A stretch of DNA of 64,000 nucleotides. It comes from Martinezella rhizogenes (GTDB lineage Bacteria > Pseudomonadota > Alphaproteobacteria > Rhizobiales > Rhizobiaceae). Below the pieces are notes generated by a model. The model saw nothing but the letters and a program-made list of their open reading frames with translations, had not been told where the DNA came from and searched no databases. The stretch's first letter is position 1, and each line of letters opens with the position of its first letter. The translations under genes were made by a program, and so were the position numbers. The stretch spans positions 930,001 through 994,000 of the forward strand of contig NZ_JUHG01000013.1 of assembly GCF_000799715.1 (NCBI RefSeq), written 5' to 3'. Of the stretch, positions 27,661-36,039 are shown in pieces.

Positions 27661-28509
27661 ATGGACAGTTCAAGTTTTGTAGATGCTTTCGACACCACGA
27701 CAGACGCTGCACTCGAATGGGTCAGTGACAATGGCGGGTTTGTTTTCGACTTCTTTCGAACTGCCCTTGAAGGATTATATGACGGCGTTCTCTGGGTACT
27801 GGGCTTTGCGCCTTTCTACGTCGTTGCAATCGTCATTGCCGCCTTGGGTTGGCGGTTGGTCAACGTATGGTTCGGCATATTCGCCACCCTGGCCTTGGTG
27901 TTCTGCGCGGCGATCGGCCTGTGGCCCGAGACCATGAGTACGCTCGCCCTCGTCATTACCGCCACATTCCTGGCCCTGCTTGTTGCTGTTCCGGCCGGTG
28001 TTATCGCGGGGTTCGTACCGGTGCTTGACCGGATACTCGAGCCGGTGCTCGATCTTATCCAGACCATGCCTCCCTACATCTATCTCCTGCCGGCAATTGC
28101 TCTTCTCGGATACGGGCCTGCAACCGCGTTGGTCGCCACCGTCATTGTCGCCATGCCGCCGGCATTTCGGCTGACCTCTCTCGGTATTCGGATGACACCG
28201 CTGGAGTTCGTGGAGCTCGGTCACGCCAGCGGCATGACCGGCCCACAGATGTTTTTCAAGATCAGGCTTCCATTTGCGATGCCGAGCATCATGGCGGGGG
28301 TCAACCAGAGCCTGATGATGGCGTTTGGGATGGTGGTGATAGCCGGGATCGTTGGCTCTGGCGGGCTTGGTGAAACAATTTACGGCGCAATACGAACCCT
28401 CGATATTGCCAAATCCATCAATGCCGCGGTTGCGATCGTTGTCCTGACGATGGTTCTCGATCGACTGGCACAGGGCGCTGCGCGCATCAGCTATGGAGGA
28501 CGGACATGA
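27661..28509 (+). CDS. Betaine/proline-type ABC permease 1 (ProW family)
   Basis: 282 residues. Polar N-terminus (1-45) then six to seven membrane helices. PVLDLIQTMPPYIYLLPAIA is the conserved ProW segment, and the EAA loop region LEFVELGHASGMTGPQMFFK is followed by KIRLPFAMPSIMAGVNQ. Start at the ATG at 27661 with GGAG upstream. It pairs with a second, related permease gene that overlaps its end by four bases, which points to a heterodimeric channel; many OpuA-type systems have only one permease. Confidence 0.9.
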   Translation: MDSSSFVDAFDTTTDAALEWVSDNGGFVFDFFRTALEGLYDGVLWVLGFAPFYVVAIVIAALGWRLVNVWFGIFATLALVFCAAIGLWPETMSTLALVITATFLALLVAVPAGVIAGFVPVLDRILEPVLDLIQTMPPYIYLLPAIALLGYGPATALVATVIVAMPPAFRLTSLGIRMTPLEFVELGHASGMTGPQMFFKIRLPFAMPSIMAGVNQSLMMAFGMVVIAGIVGSGGLGETIYGAIRTLDIAKSINAAVAIVVLTMVLDRLAQGAARISYGGRT

Positions 28510-29357
28510 ATCCTTCAATTCTGGACTATTCGCCGGGGGTATTGCTTGCGCCAGCGGTTGATTGGCTCAACACCAACTTCCACCCGCTGTTCGCGACGAT
28601 CAGCACCGTGATTGAAGTCGTTCTCAACGCAATTGAGACCGCACTTCTCACTCTACCGCCTTATGCCTTGATCGTGCTGGTCGTCGTATTCGCCTTTACG
28701 ATCGTGGGATGGCGGGTTGCCCTTCTGGCTTTATTCGGACTTGGTTTCTGTTTGATTGCGGGACTTTGGGTGCCGTCGATGCAGACGATTTCGCTCGTTA
28801 CCGTTGCCGTCTTCATCTCCGTTGTGATCGCGTTCCCGCTCGGGATCCTTGCATCAAGAAGCAGGAGCATCGAGGCGATCATCCGACCCGTTCTCGACAT
28901 CATGCAGACCGTGCCGCCTTGGGTCTATCTGATACCGGCCGTCATGATCTTCAGCCTCGGACGGGTACCCGCGATCATCGCAACGATCGTCTACGGTGTC
29001 CCACCGATGCTGCGGCTGACGACGCTCGCCTTCCGTCAGGTACCGAACGATCTGAAGGAGCTCGGCCAGGCAATCGGCGCGTCGCCAACCTCGATCCTTC
29101 TCAAGATCGAAATCCCTGCCGCCAAGCCGACGCTAGTGGTTGGTCTCAACCAATGCATCCTGCTTTCCCTGGCCATGGTGGTCCTGGCAGGGCTCGTTGG
29201 AGCGGGCGGCCTTGGCGCGGAAGTGACGAGAGGTCTGACCCGCATGGAAATGGGCCTCGGGCTTCGTGCCGGGCTCTGCATCGTCGCGGTCGCTCTTCTG
29301 CTCGATCGGCTTTCGCGTGGTGCGCTTCAGCGAAAGCGCACGGCACCCACATTCTAG
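28506..29357 (+). CDS. Betaine/proline-type ABC permease 2 (ProW family)
   Basis: 283 residues and clearly paralogous to the permease before it: PVLDIMQTVPPWVYLIPAVM, LKELGQAIGASPTSILLKIE, then IPAAKPTLVVGLNQCILL. Six or seven hydrophobic helices. The start overlaps the upstream stop (ATGA at 28506), so both are made from one message in equal amount. Confidence 0.9.
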   Translation: MNPSILDYSPGVLLAPAVDWLNTNFHPLFATISTVIEVVLNAIETALLTLPPYALIVLVVVFAFTIVGWRVALLALFGLGFCLIAGLWVPSMQTISLVTVAVFISVVIAFPLGILASRSRSIEAIIRPVLDIMQTVPPWVYLIPAVMIFSLGRVPAIIATIVYGVPPMLRLTTLAFRQVPNDLKELGQAIGASPTSILLKIEIPAAKPTLVVGLNQCILLSLAMVVLAGLVGAGGLGAEVTRGLTRMEMGLGLRAGLCIVAVALLLDRLSRGALQRKRTAPTF

Positions 29358-29375
29358 CATTTCCGGAGTTTACAC

Positions 29376-30374
29376 ATGCGCCGCAGTTTCTTTTGCATCG
29401 ATTCACACACCTGCGGGAATCCGGTTCGCGTTGTCGCCGGTGGCGGACCGTTGCTGCCTCACGTCTCCATGGCGGAGCGCCGTGAGATCTTCGTCCGGGA
29501 CCATGATTGGATCCGCAAGGCGCTGATGTTCGAGCCGCGAGGGCATGACATCATGTCGGGCGCGATCATCTACCCTTCCGTTCGGGAAGACTGCGACTTT
29601 GCCGCCTTGTTCATTGAGGTCAGCGGCTGCCTTCCTATGTGCGGTGCGGGCACGATAGGCCTTGCGACCGTGGCGATAGAGGAAGGTCTGATCACTCCAA
29701 AAATTCCGGGCAGATTGTCGATAGAGACGCCGGCCGGGAAGGTCGACGTCGACTATCAAATGAAAGACGGTTTCGTGGAGGCAGTCCGGCTCTTCAATGT
29801 CGCGAGCTATCTCCATAGCAAGGACGTCGTTGTTGATGTCCCCGGCCTGGGTTCGCTGGCGGTCGATATTGCCTATGGCGGGAACTTTTACGCGGTCGTT
29901 GAGCCCCAGGAAAACTGGCGCGGGCTGGATGGTATGAGTGCCAGCGATATCGTCTTGCTCAGCCAGAGACTTCGTGACGCGCTCTCCCTGGTCTGCGATC
30001 CGGTTCATCCGGATGATGAGCGGATCCGAGGCGTGCACCACGCGATCTGGTGTGACGCTGGAGGCAGCAAAAACTCAGATGGCCGCGGTGCCGTCTTCTA
30101 CGGAGACAAGGCGATTGACCGATCTCCGGGAGGGACAGGAACCTCCGCGCGCATGGCGCAGCTTTACGGTCGTGGCCGTCTTGGAATTGGCGATTCATTT
30201 CGCAATGAAAGCCTGATCGGAACGGTGTTCGAAGGGCGCATCGAAAGTGCAGCCTTTGTGGGCGATATGCCCGGCATTTTGCCAAGCATAGGCGGCTGGG
30301 CCAGGGTCATCGGTCACAATACGATATTCGTCGACGAACGCGACCCACTCGCCCACGGCTTCCAAATTCGGTAA
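29376..30374 (+). CDS. Proline racemase superfamily protein with altered catalytic residues
   Basis: 332 residues, the usual length for proline racemase, 4-hydroxyproline 2-epimerase and trans-3-hydroxyproline dehydratase. The first catalytic Cys is present (Cys89 in LPMCGAGTIG), but the next conserved His is Ala91. The second catalytic Cys of the SPCGTGT motif is Gly252 (DRSPGGTGTSARMA). Two-base 1,1-proton transfer is therefore unlikely; dehydration or a one-base reaction is more plausible. The N-terminus RRSFFCIDSHTCGNPVRVV keeps the family's substrate-binding His. It follows the transporter genes by 19 bases and is probably in the same operon. Confidence 0.9.
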   Translation: MRRSFFCIDSHTCGNPVRVVAGGGPLLPHVSMAERREIFVRDHDWIRKALMFEPRGHDIMSGAIIYPSVREDCDFAALFIEVSGCLPMCGAGTIGLATVAIEEGLITPKIPGRLSIETPAGKVDVDYQMKDGFVEAVRLFNVASYLHSKDVVVDVPGLGSLAVDIAYGGNFYAVVEPQENWRGLDGMSASDIVLLSQRLRDALSLVCDPVHPDDERIRGVHHAIWCDAGGSKNSDGRGAVFYGDKAIDRSPGGTGTSARMAQLYGRGRLGIGDSFRNESLIGTVFEGRIESAAFVGDMPGILPSIGGWARVIGHNTIFVDERDPLAHGFQIR

Positions 30375-30474
30375 ATGACAGGGGAGACGGACGGAGCATG
30401 TCCCGCCGGGATGGTTAAGGCTGCATGCCTGAAAGCAATGGTGCTTTCGAAAGTATGAAATACGAGGTTCTGAA

Positions 30475-31485
30475 ATGAAGACGAGAGATCACGCGCAGTC
30501 TTCCAGCATTGCCGGGCAAAAGAAGCGGCTGAGGATCGGTTTCGTGCTCGCGAGGTCCTTCACCCTTTCCGCCTTTGCGCTGTTCGTCGATACCCTGAGG
30601 CTGGCAAGCGATGAGCTGGATCGTTCCGGTCGAGTCCTCGCCGACTGGCATGTCCTCGGCAGTACCCGGCATCTCATCACCTCAAGCTGCGGTGTTCAGG
30701 TCGCGCCGACCTCCGACTTCATCGATCCCAGTCAGTTTCACTATATCGTCGTTGTCGGAGGATTGCTGAACCTGGAGAACCCGGTTGACCGTGAGACAAT
30801 CGAATTCCTGCGATTGGCCGACGCCAAGGGCGTGCCGCTCATCGGGCTCTGCACGGGTTCCTTCATCCTTGCGGAAGCCGGATTGATGAAACGGCACCAG
30901 ACATGTGTGAGCTGGCTGCATTATCAGGCTTTTCGCGAGCGTTTTCCCGATCACGATGTCCGCTCGGATCGAATCTTCAATCTGGACAGGACGCGCGGCT
31001 CATGCGCTGGCGGCAGCAGCGCCGCCGACATGGCCGCATCACTCGTCCGGCGCTACATCAGTAGGGATGCGGAGCGAAATGCCCTGGAAGTACTACAGAT
31101 CGAGAAAGCGCGATCTCCGACGGATATCCAGCCCCGACGTCCCCTCTATGAGAATTTCGAGGACACCCGCGTGAAGGCGGCGCTGATCACCATGGAGCAA
31201 CATCTCGATGGGGAACTCTCGATCGAGAAGCTCGCTGCATTGGTTGGGCTGTCCCGTCGTCAGCTTGAACGGATTTTCCTGGAGAAGGCGGGCATATCCC
31301 CCGCCAAAGCTTATAATCTCGTCCGGCTCGAGCGTGCCAAGACCCTTTTGACACAAACCAAAAGCTCGGTGATCGAGGTCGCGCTGGACGTCGGCTTCGA
31401 AAGTGCTTCGCATTTTTCGCGATGCTGCAAGCGAATGTATGGACGGACACCGACGCAGATCCGAGCAGCAGCAGGACGGTCTTGA
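30475..31485 (+). CDS. GlxA/GbdR-type AraC-family regulator with DJ-1/PfpI domain
   Basis: 336 residues. The N-terminal class I amidotransferase-like domain (about 20-190) has the nucleophile-elbow Cys in LIGLCTGSFILAEAG and the following SWLHYQAF. The C-terminal AraC helix-turn-helix pair (about 235-330) includes LSIEKLAALVGLSRRQLERI and IEVALDVGFESASHFSRCCK. Regulators of this type (GbdR, CdhR, ArgR) control use of glycine betaine, carnitine and related amines, consistent with the upstream transporter. It has its own ribosome site GAGG and a 100-base leader, and converges with the SorC-type gene. Confidence 0.9.
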   Translation: MKTRDHAQSSSIAGQKKRLRIGFVLARSFTLSAFALFVDTLRLASDELDRSGRVLADWHVLGSTRHLITSSCGVQVAPTSDFIDPSQFHYIVVVGGLLNLENPVDRETIEFLRLADAKGVPLIGLCTGSFILAEAGLMKRHQTCVSWLHYQAFRERFPDHDVRSDRIFNLDRTRGSCAGGSSAADMAASLVRRYISRDAERNALEVLQIEKARSPTDIQPRRPLYENFEDTRVKAALITMEQHLDGELSIEKLAALVGLSRRQLERIFLEKAGISPAKAYNLVRLERAKTLLTQTKSSVIEVALDVGFESASHFSRCCKRMYGRTPTQIRAAAGRS

Positions 31486-31534
31486 TGTCGATCGGCAACA
31501 AGGCGCCGATCTTGCCGATGAATCTCAACAGGCC

Positions 31535-32497
31535 CTAAAGCGCCTCCAGATCGATGAGACGCTGGGCCGTAAACTTGTCTGTCACCAGCGTATCGATGAC
31601 ACCGACGCGCAGCGCGCCCGCGATTGCGGCAGTCTTCTTTTCCCCGCCGGCGAGCGCGACGACACGCTCGACCTTTGTAAGCTCTTCCAGCGAAATTCCA
31701 ATGACGCGTTCGTCAAGCGGCGTCCTGACCGCATTGCCCTTCAGGTCGAAGAACCGGAGCGAGATATCGCCGACCGCACCGGCCTCCGCCAAATCAGCCA
31801 GCTCGCGCGACGAAAAGATGTTACCGGAGCGCGCCAGCAGCTCGGATGGCTCGACGGCGCCGATCCCGACGATGGCGAGACTGATCGAGCCGAAAAGATC
31901 GATGGTCTCGCGAACAAACGGATCGGCCATCATCAGAAGCTTTGCCTCCCGTGAGCTTGTGACGCCCTGTACGGTCAGCAGCTTCGGCTCTCCACCCGTC
32001 AGCCGGGCCAATCTTGTTGTCAGCTGCGTCGCATGGGTTTGTACCGACGGATCGCCCATCCCGCCAAGTGTTTGCACGATGTATTTTGCCTGCGCGCTCT
32101 TCTGGGGATGAATGTTTTCCACCATCTTGAAGATGGTCTGGCTCCAGCTCGAGACGCCGATGATTTCGCCCTGCGCCAGCGTCACCTCCAGCAGGTGCGC
32201 CGCAGCTTCACCGATCCGCTCCATGATCGCGCCGTCGCGATCCTCTGAACATTCCACGACGATAGCTTCGGGAAGATTGAAGCGTTCGCGAAGGGCGCCT
32301 TCCATGTCGGCATATGTGCCGGCAGGCGGGATGACTGTGGTTCGAACGATGTCTTCGGCTTCCGCGCGCTTGAGCATGCGCGAAACGGTTGCCTGCGACA
32401 GTCGCAGATGCTGAGCAATGTCCGCCTGACGCTTATGCTCGATATGGTACATCTGCGCTACGCGGGAAATCAGGCGAAGTTCGTTGATACGTCCCAT
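31535..32497 (-). CDS. SorC/DeoR-type sugar-responsive regulator
   Basis: 320 residues. N-terminal helix-turn-helix (about 8-50; KRQADIAQHLRLSQATVSRM is the recognition part) and a large C-terminal sugar-phosphate-binding domain of the SorC type (IGVSSWSQTIFKMVENIHP, IVQTLGGMGDPSVQTHATQL, then VVALAGGEKKTAAIAGALR). It is the last gene of the leftward group kinase-regulator; GGGGA precedes the ATG. The dyad GTGAAT-N4-ATTCAC lies 14 bases upstream of its start, which suggests autoregulation. The likely effector is a phosphorylated sugar made by the adjacent kinase. Confidence 0.92.
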   Translation of the reverse strand: MGRINELRLISRVAQMYHIEHKRQADIAQHLRLSQATVSRMLKRAEAEDIVRTTVIPPAGTYADMEGALRERFNLPEAIVVECSEDRDGAIMERIGEAAAHLLEVTLAQGEIIGVSSWSQTIFKMVENIHPQKSAQAKYIVQTLGGMGDPSVQTHATQLTTRLARLTGGEPKLLTVQGVTSSREAKLLMMADPFVRETIDLFGSISLAIVGIGAVEPSELLARSGNIFSSRELADLAEAGAVGDISLRFFDLKGNAVRTPLDERVIGISLEELTKVERVVALAGGEKKTAAIAGALRVGVIDTLVTDKFTAQRLIDLEAL

Positions 32498-32510
32498 ACT
32501 TTCCCCAGCC

Positions 32511-32526
32511 GTGAATTTTTATTCAC
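32511..32526. promoter_or_regulatory. Operator-like dyad GTGAAT-N4-ATTCAC (site 1)
   Basis: Perfect 6-base inverted repeat with a TTTT spacer, between the kinase and regulator genes and overlapping the kinase stop codon. Related 16-base sites occur at 35829 and 35979. Proposed binding site for the SorC-type regulator at 31535. Confidence 0.5.
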
Positions 32527-33985
32527 CATTAGCGGGCGGCGGGGCCAACGTCGAGCGGGCAATGGCATCGCTCCACGTATTAAGTTTCTCCGGCGAAACA
32601 TTCGCTTGCGGTCCTATGACCGTATTGCTGCGTGGCAGGCGCGCGATAGCCTTTAGATCCGGCCACATACCGAGCGACAGGCCGGCAAGATAAGCCGCAC
32701 CCAGAGCCGACGCCTCCGGGCTTTCGCATTGAATGACCGAATGCTGCAGGAGGTCAGCAACGCATTGCATCAAAAACGTATTCTTGCTGGGGCCGCCATC
32801 GACATAGAGCGCACCGATCGTCCCGCCATTTTGGCTTTGCATCGCCGCAAAGACATCATGAACCTGAAACGCGATCGAATCCGTCACGGCTCTCGCCATT
32901 TGCGCCCTGGTCGTGTTGAAGCCGATCTGAGAAAACAGGGCACGCGCGTCGGAATTCCAATGCGGTGCGCCAAGGCCGACAAAGGCCGGCACGAAACCGG
33001 GGCCGCCAGATTCTGCGGTCGATGCCAGCTCGATCAGTGCGGCAACGTCCGGTAGTCCAAGCACATCCGTCATCCATGGCAGGCTGGCAGCCGAGACGAG
33101 GATGTTGCCCTCGAAGGCAAAGGTCGGATTGCCGGCAATGCGCCAGGCGACCGTGGTGGTGACGCCATTGCTCGGAGCGATGAAGTGCGGCAGTGTGGTC
33201 ATGACGGACGACCCTGTTCCGAACGTCACCTTTCCATCGCCGGCTTTATAGGCCCCATGTCCGAAAAGGGCTGCGTGGCTATCGCCGATTGCCGCACCGA
33301 TCGGCGTACCATCGCGCACGCCAGGCACATTCGCGGTCGTTCCGAAGTCCCCGGAGCTATCCAGCACCTCCGGCAATACCTGTTTGGCGACGCCGAACAA
33401 GGCACAAAGCTCGTCGCTCCATTGCTGCGACTTGAGATCGAAGAGCTGGCTTCGCGCGGCGTTGGAGGCGTCGCACACATGCCGCCTGCCCCCGGACAGG
33501 CGATGGATCAGCCAGCTGTCCACCGTGCCGATCCGGATCGAACGCCCTATCGGGGCGCGATCGAGAAGCCACCGCACTTTCGATCCGGGAAACATCGGGT
33601 CGATGGGAAGACCGGTGATCTGCTCGACCCGATGCGAATGACCGTGCTCGATCAACCGGGCACAATCCGGCGCCGTCCGGCGGCACTGCCAGCTGACGAC
33701 GGGGCCGAGAGCCTCTCCGGTTTCACCATCCCAGATCGTCACGGATTCCCGCTGATTGGAAACCGCCACGGCTTCGATCGTCACCTGCGGCGCCGCTTCG
33801 ATGCAGAGGCGCACGGCTTCGCAAACGGACTGCCAGATCCGGTTGGGATCCTGCTCGACCCAACCAGATTGAGGATAGCTGATGCCGACCGGAGCCGCGC
33901 CACGCGAGATCAGCTCGCCTGTCTCCGAGACCAAAATGGCTTTGGAGTTGGTGGTGCCCTGATCGATTGCCAGAATGGCGCGCAT
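32519..33985 (-). CDS. FGGY-family carbohydrate kinase
   Basis: 488 residues, two actin-like ATPase domains. N-terminal phosphate loop LAIDQGTTNSKAILV (about 5-19), conserved SNQRESVTIWD with the sugar-contacting Arg-Glu, then GAAIGDSHAALFGHGA, GTGSSVMTT and LYVDGGPSKNTFLMQ (the second ATP-binding segment). By motif it is near glycerol kinase, but it sits with transketolase halves and a ribose-type importer, so the substrate is more likely a ketose such as a pentulose. It precedes the SorC gene by 21 bases. No isomerase gene is present nearby. Confidence 0.92.
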   Translation of the reverse strand: MRAILAIDQGTTNSKAILVSETGELISRGAAPVGISYPQSGWVEQDPNRIWQSVCEAVRLCIEAAPQVTIEAVAVSNQRESVTIWDGETGEALGPVVSWQCRRTAPDCARLIEHGHSHRVEQITGLPIDPMFPGSKVRWLLDRAPIGRSIRIGTVDSWLIHRLSGGRRHVCDASNAARSQLFDLKSQQWSDELCALFGVAKQVLPEVLDSSGDFGTTANVPGVRDGTPIGAAIGDSHAALFGHGAYKAGDGKVTFGTGSSVMTTLPHFIAPSNGVTTTVAWRIAGNPTFAFEGNILVSAASLPWMTDVLGLPDVAALIELASTAESGGPGFVPAFVGLGAPHWNSDARALFSQIGFNTTRAQMARAVTDSIAFQVHDVFAAMQSQNGGTIGALYVDGGPSKNTFLMQCVADLLQHSVIQCESPEASALGAAYLAGLSLGMWPDLKAIARLPRSNTVIGPQANVSPEKLNTWSDAIARSTLAPPPANGE

Positions 33986-34050
33986 GAAAGTCTTCTCCGC
34001 ATCAATATCGGCGCATGAACGCCACGTCGAAAGCCGCTAAGCGCGGTTGC

Positions 34051-35007
34051 TCACTTCCGCTTCAACAGGGCAAGCGTCGCCTCAGCAATGGCACTCGGAG
34101 CCATACCAAACTCATCCAGCAGAAATTCGGCGGAGCCGGTTGGCGCATAGATGCCTGGAACGCCCAGACGCTTCATCGGCACCGGCGCATTGTCGACCAC
34201 GACCTCGGCGACGGCGGAGCCAAGGCCGCCGTAGATCGAGTGCTCTTCAGCGGTCACGATCGCACCGGTTTCCCTTGCGGCTGCGATAATCGCATCTTCA
34301 TCGATGGGGCGCACCGTTGCCATATTGAGCACGCGTGCGTCGACACCCTGCCTTGCCAGTATATCCGCCGCTTTCAGCATGCGATGCGTCAGCGTTCCAT
34401 TGGCGATCAGCGTCACGTCCTCACCGTTGCGAAGAAGATTTGCCCGGCCGGGCACGAACTTATGACCCTCGGGAAGAAGATCCGGCACGCCGACACGCGA
34501 CAGGCGAAGGAAGCAAGGACCTGCATAACGCGCGGCCCATTCGATCGCCGCCGCAGTCTCGATGCGATCGCACGGCGCAATGACCGGCAAGTTCGGCAAA
34601 ACGCGCGTCCATGCAAAGTCTTCGATGGAATGATGCGTGGGGCCGAGCTCACCGTAAGCCATGCCCGATGAAATGCCGATCAGCTTGACGTTGGCATTCG
34701 AGTAGGAAATGTCGGCCTTGATCTGTTCCAGCGCGCGACCGGTCAGGAAGCAGGATGCGGCGCAGACAAAGGGGATGCGCCCGCCATTGGCAAGTCCCGC
34801 GGCAACGCCCACCATGTTTTGCTCGGCGATACCGACGTTGATCAAGCGGTCCGGAAACTTCGATTTGAAGCCGCCGAGCTTCGAGGAGCCGACCGAGTCA
34901 TTGCAGACGGCGACGATCGTCTGATCGGCCGATGCCATCCTCTCCAGGGTCGCGGCAAACGCATCGCGGCAGTCGTGCAAAGCGGTAGTTGAGATGGGCG
35001 CGTTCAT
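34051..35007 (-). CDS. Transketolase, C-terminal subunit
   Basis: 318 residues: pyrimidine-binding domain (about 1-175) and C-terminal domain (190-318) of transketolase. INVGIAEQNMVGVAAGLANG contains the Glu that activates thiamine pyrophosphate; SGMAYGELGPTHHSIEDF carries the substrate His residues. Start overlaps the N-terminal subunit's stop codon (TAATG), so the two halves are translationally coupled and should form a heterotetramer. Split transketolases of this type act in dedicated sugar pathways (for example on apulose phosphate) rather than in the central pentose cycle. Confidence 0.92.
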   Translation of the reverse strand: MNAPISTTALHDCRDAFAATLERMASADQTIVAVCNDSVGSSKLGGFKSKFPDRLINVGIAEQNMVGVAAGLANGGRIPFVCAASCFLTGRALEQIKADISYSNANVKLIGISSGMAYGELGPTHHSIEDFAWTRVLPNLPVIAPCDRIETAAAIEWAARYAGPCFLRLSRVGVPDLLPEGHKFVPGRANLLRNGEDVTLIANGTLTHRMLKAADILARQGVDARVLNMATVRPIDEDAIIAAARETGAIVTAEEHSIYGGLGSAVAEVVVDNAPVPMKRLGVPGIYAPTGSAEFLLDEFGMAPSAIAEATLALLKRK

Positions 35008-35816
35008 TAAAGTGCCTCCGACAGTTCTGCGACTGCGAGTTCGTACTGTTCCTTATTCGGCACCTTGTGGTGCCAGTCGACCCGGTCCTGCATGAACGAG
35101 ATGCCGTGGCCCTTGTTGGTATGGGCCACGATGCAATGCGGGCGAGCACCCCGATGCTGAAGCGCCGGAACGATCTCCGCCATTTCATTGCCGTTGATCT
35201 CGGTGACCTCCCAGCCGAATGCTTCGAGCTTCGGCCTCAATGGCGCGACATCGTTGGTATCGGCAAGGGCAGCACCTTGCTGGAACCGATTGTGGTCGAT
35301 GATCAGCGTCAGGTTATCCAGCCCGAACTGGGCCGCAGCCATGATCGCTTCCCAGTTCGATCCTTCCTGCATCTCACCATCACCGGTCATCACATAGGTA
35401 TGGTAGGCCGCGGCGGTAAGCTTGCCGGCCTTTGCGATACCGATGGCAACCGGAAGACCATGTCCGAGCGGACCGGTATTGGTTTCGACACCGGGAACCT
35501 TGTTGCAGTTCGGGTGCCCGTTAAGACGCGAGTGCGGCTGCAGGAAGGTCGAAATCTCATCCTCGGGGAAGAAACCGCGCTTCGCCAGGGTAATGTAGAG
35601 GGCGCATGCGGTGTGTCCCTTCGAGAGAACGAACCGGTCCCGCTCAGGATGCTTCGCGTTGTCCGGATAGATCTTCAACACATGGAAATAGAGCGCGGTC
35701 AGGATATCGATCGCCGACATCTCCCCGCCAATATGGCCCGCGCCCGCCGCATATACCGCTTCCAGATCGCGCAGACGTATCTGACGCGCGGTGCGCTCAA
35801 GTTCCTTCCATTGCAT
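35007..35816 (-). CDS. Transketolase, N-terminal subunit
   Basis: 269 residues, the thiamine-pyrophosphate phosphate-binding domain. The GDG-N motif is intact: YVMTGDGEMQEGSNWEAIMA and, 20 residues later, LIIDHNRFQ. DRFVLSKGHTACALY and GPLGHGLPVAIG provide the other contacts. I begin at the ATG at 35816, with AGAGGAAG upstream; an ATG at 35834 is also in frame. It is divergent from the ABC transporter genes, with a 223-base shared control region. Confidence 0.92.
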   Translation of the reverse strand: MQWKELERTARQIRLRDLEAVYAAGAGHIGGEMSAIDILTALYFHVLKIYPDNAKHPERDRFVLSKGHTACALYITLAKRGFFPEDEISTFLQPHSRLNGHPNCNKVPGVETNTGPLGHGLPVAIGIAKAGKLTAAAYHTYVMTGDGEMQEGSNWEAIMAAAQFGLDNLTLIIDHNRFQQGAALADTNDVAPLRPKLEAFGWEVTEINGNEMAEIVPALQHRGARPHCIVAHTNKGHGISFMQDRVDWHHKVPNKEQYELAVAELSEAL

Positions 35817-35828
35817 GACGCTTCCTCT

Positions 35829-35844
35829 ATGCATAAATATTCAC
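35829..35844. promoter_or_regulatory. Operator-like dyad (site 2) at the transketolase start
   Basis: ATGCAT-AAAT-ATTCAC: the right half is identical to site 1, the left half matches 4 of 6 positions, same 4-base spacer. It overlaps the ribosome-site region of the transketolase gene, a position suited to repression. Confidence 0.35.
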
Positions 35845-35978
35845 TATCACATATTTTTGCATAAACTGCGCTCTAGTCAAGCCAATTTCTGAATATAGCT
35901 TTGCGCGACCTCGAGCACTTGCGCCTACAGGCCTATTGACACGACCAGAAAGAGGCGGTAGTGCATTTTTCAACACTT

Positions 35979-35994
35979 GTGAATAATTATTCTA
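35979..35994. promoter_or_regulatory. Operator-like dyad (site 3) before the permease gene
   Basis: GTGAAT-AATT-ATTCTA: left half identical to site 1, right half 4 of 6, same spacing, 46 bases before the transporter start at 36040. With sites 1 and 2 it suggests that one SorC regulator controls both divergent units. Confidence 0.45.
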
Positions 35995-36039
35995 TTGCGA
36001 GAATTAAATCTCGCATTCAGCGAATGGGTGGGAGGAACA

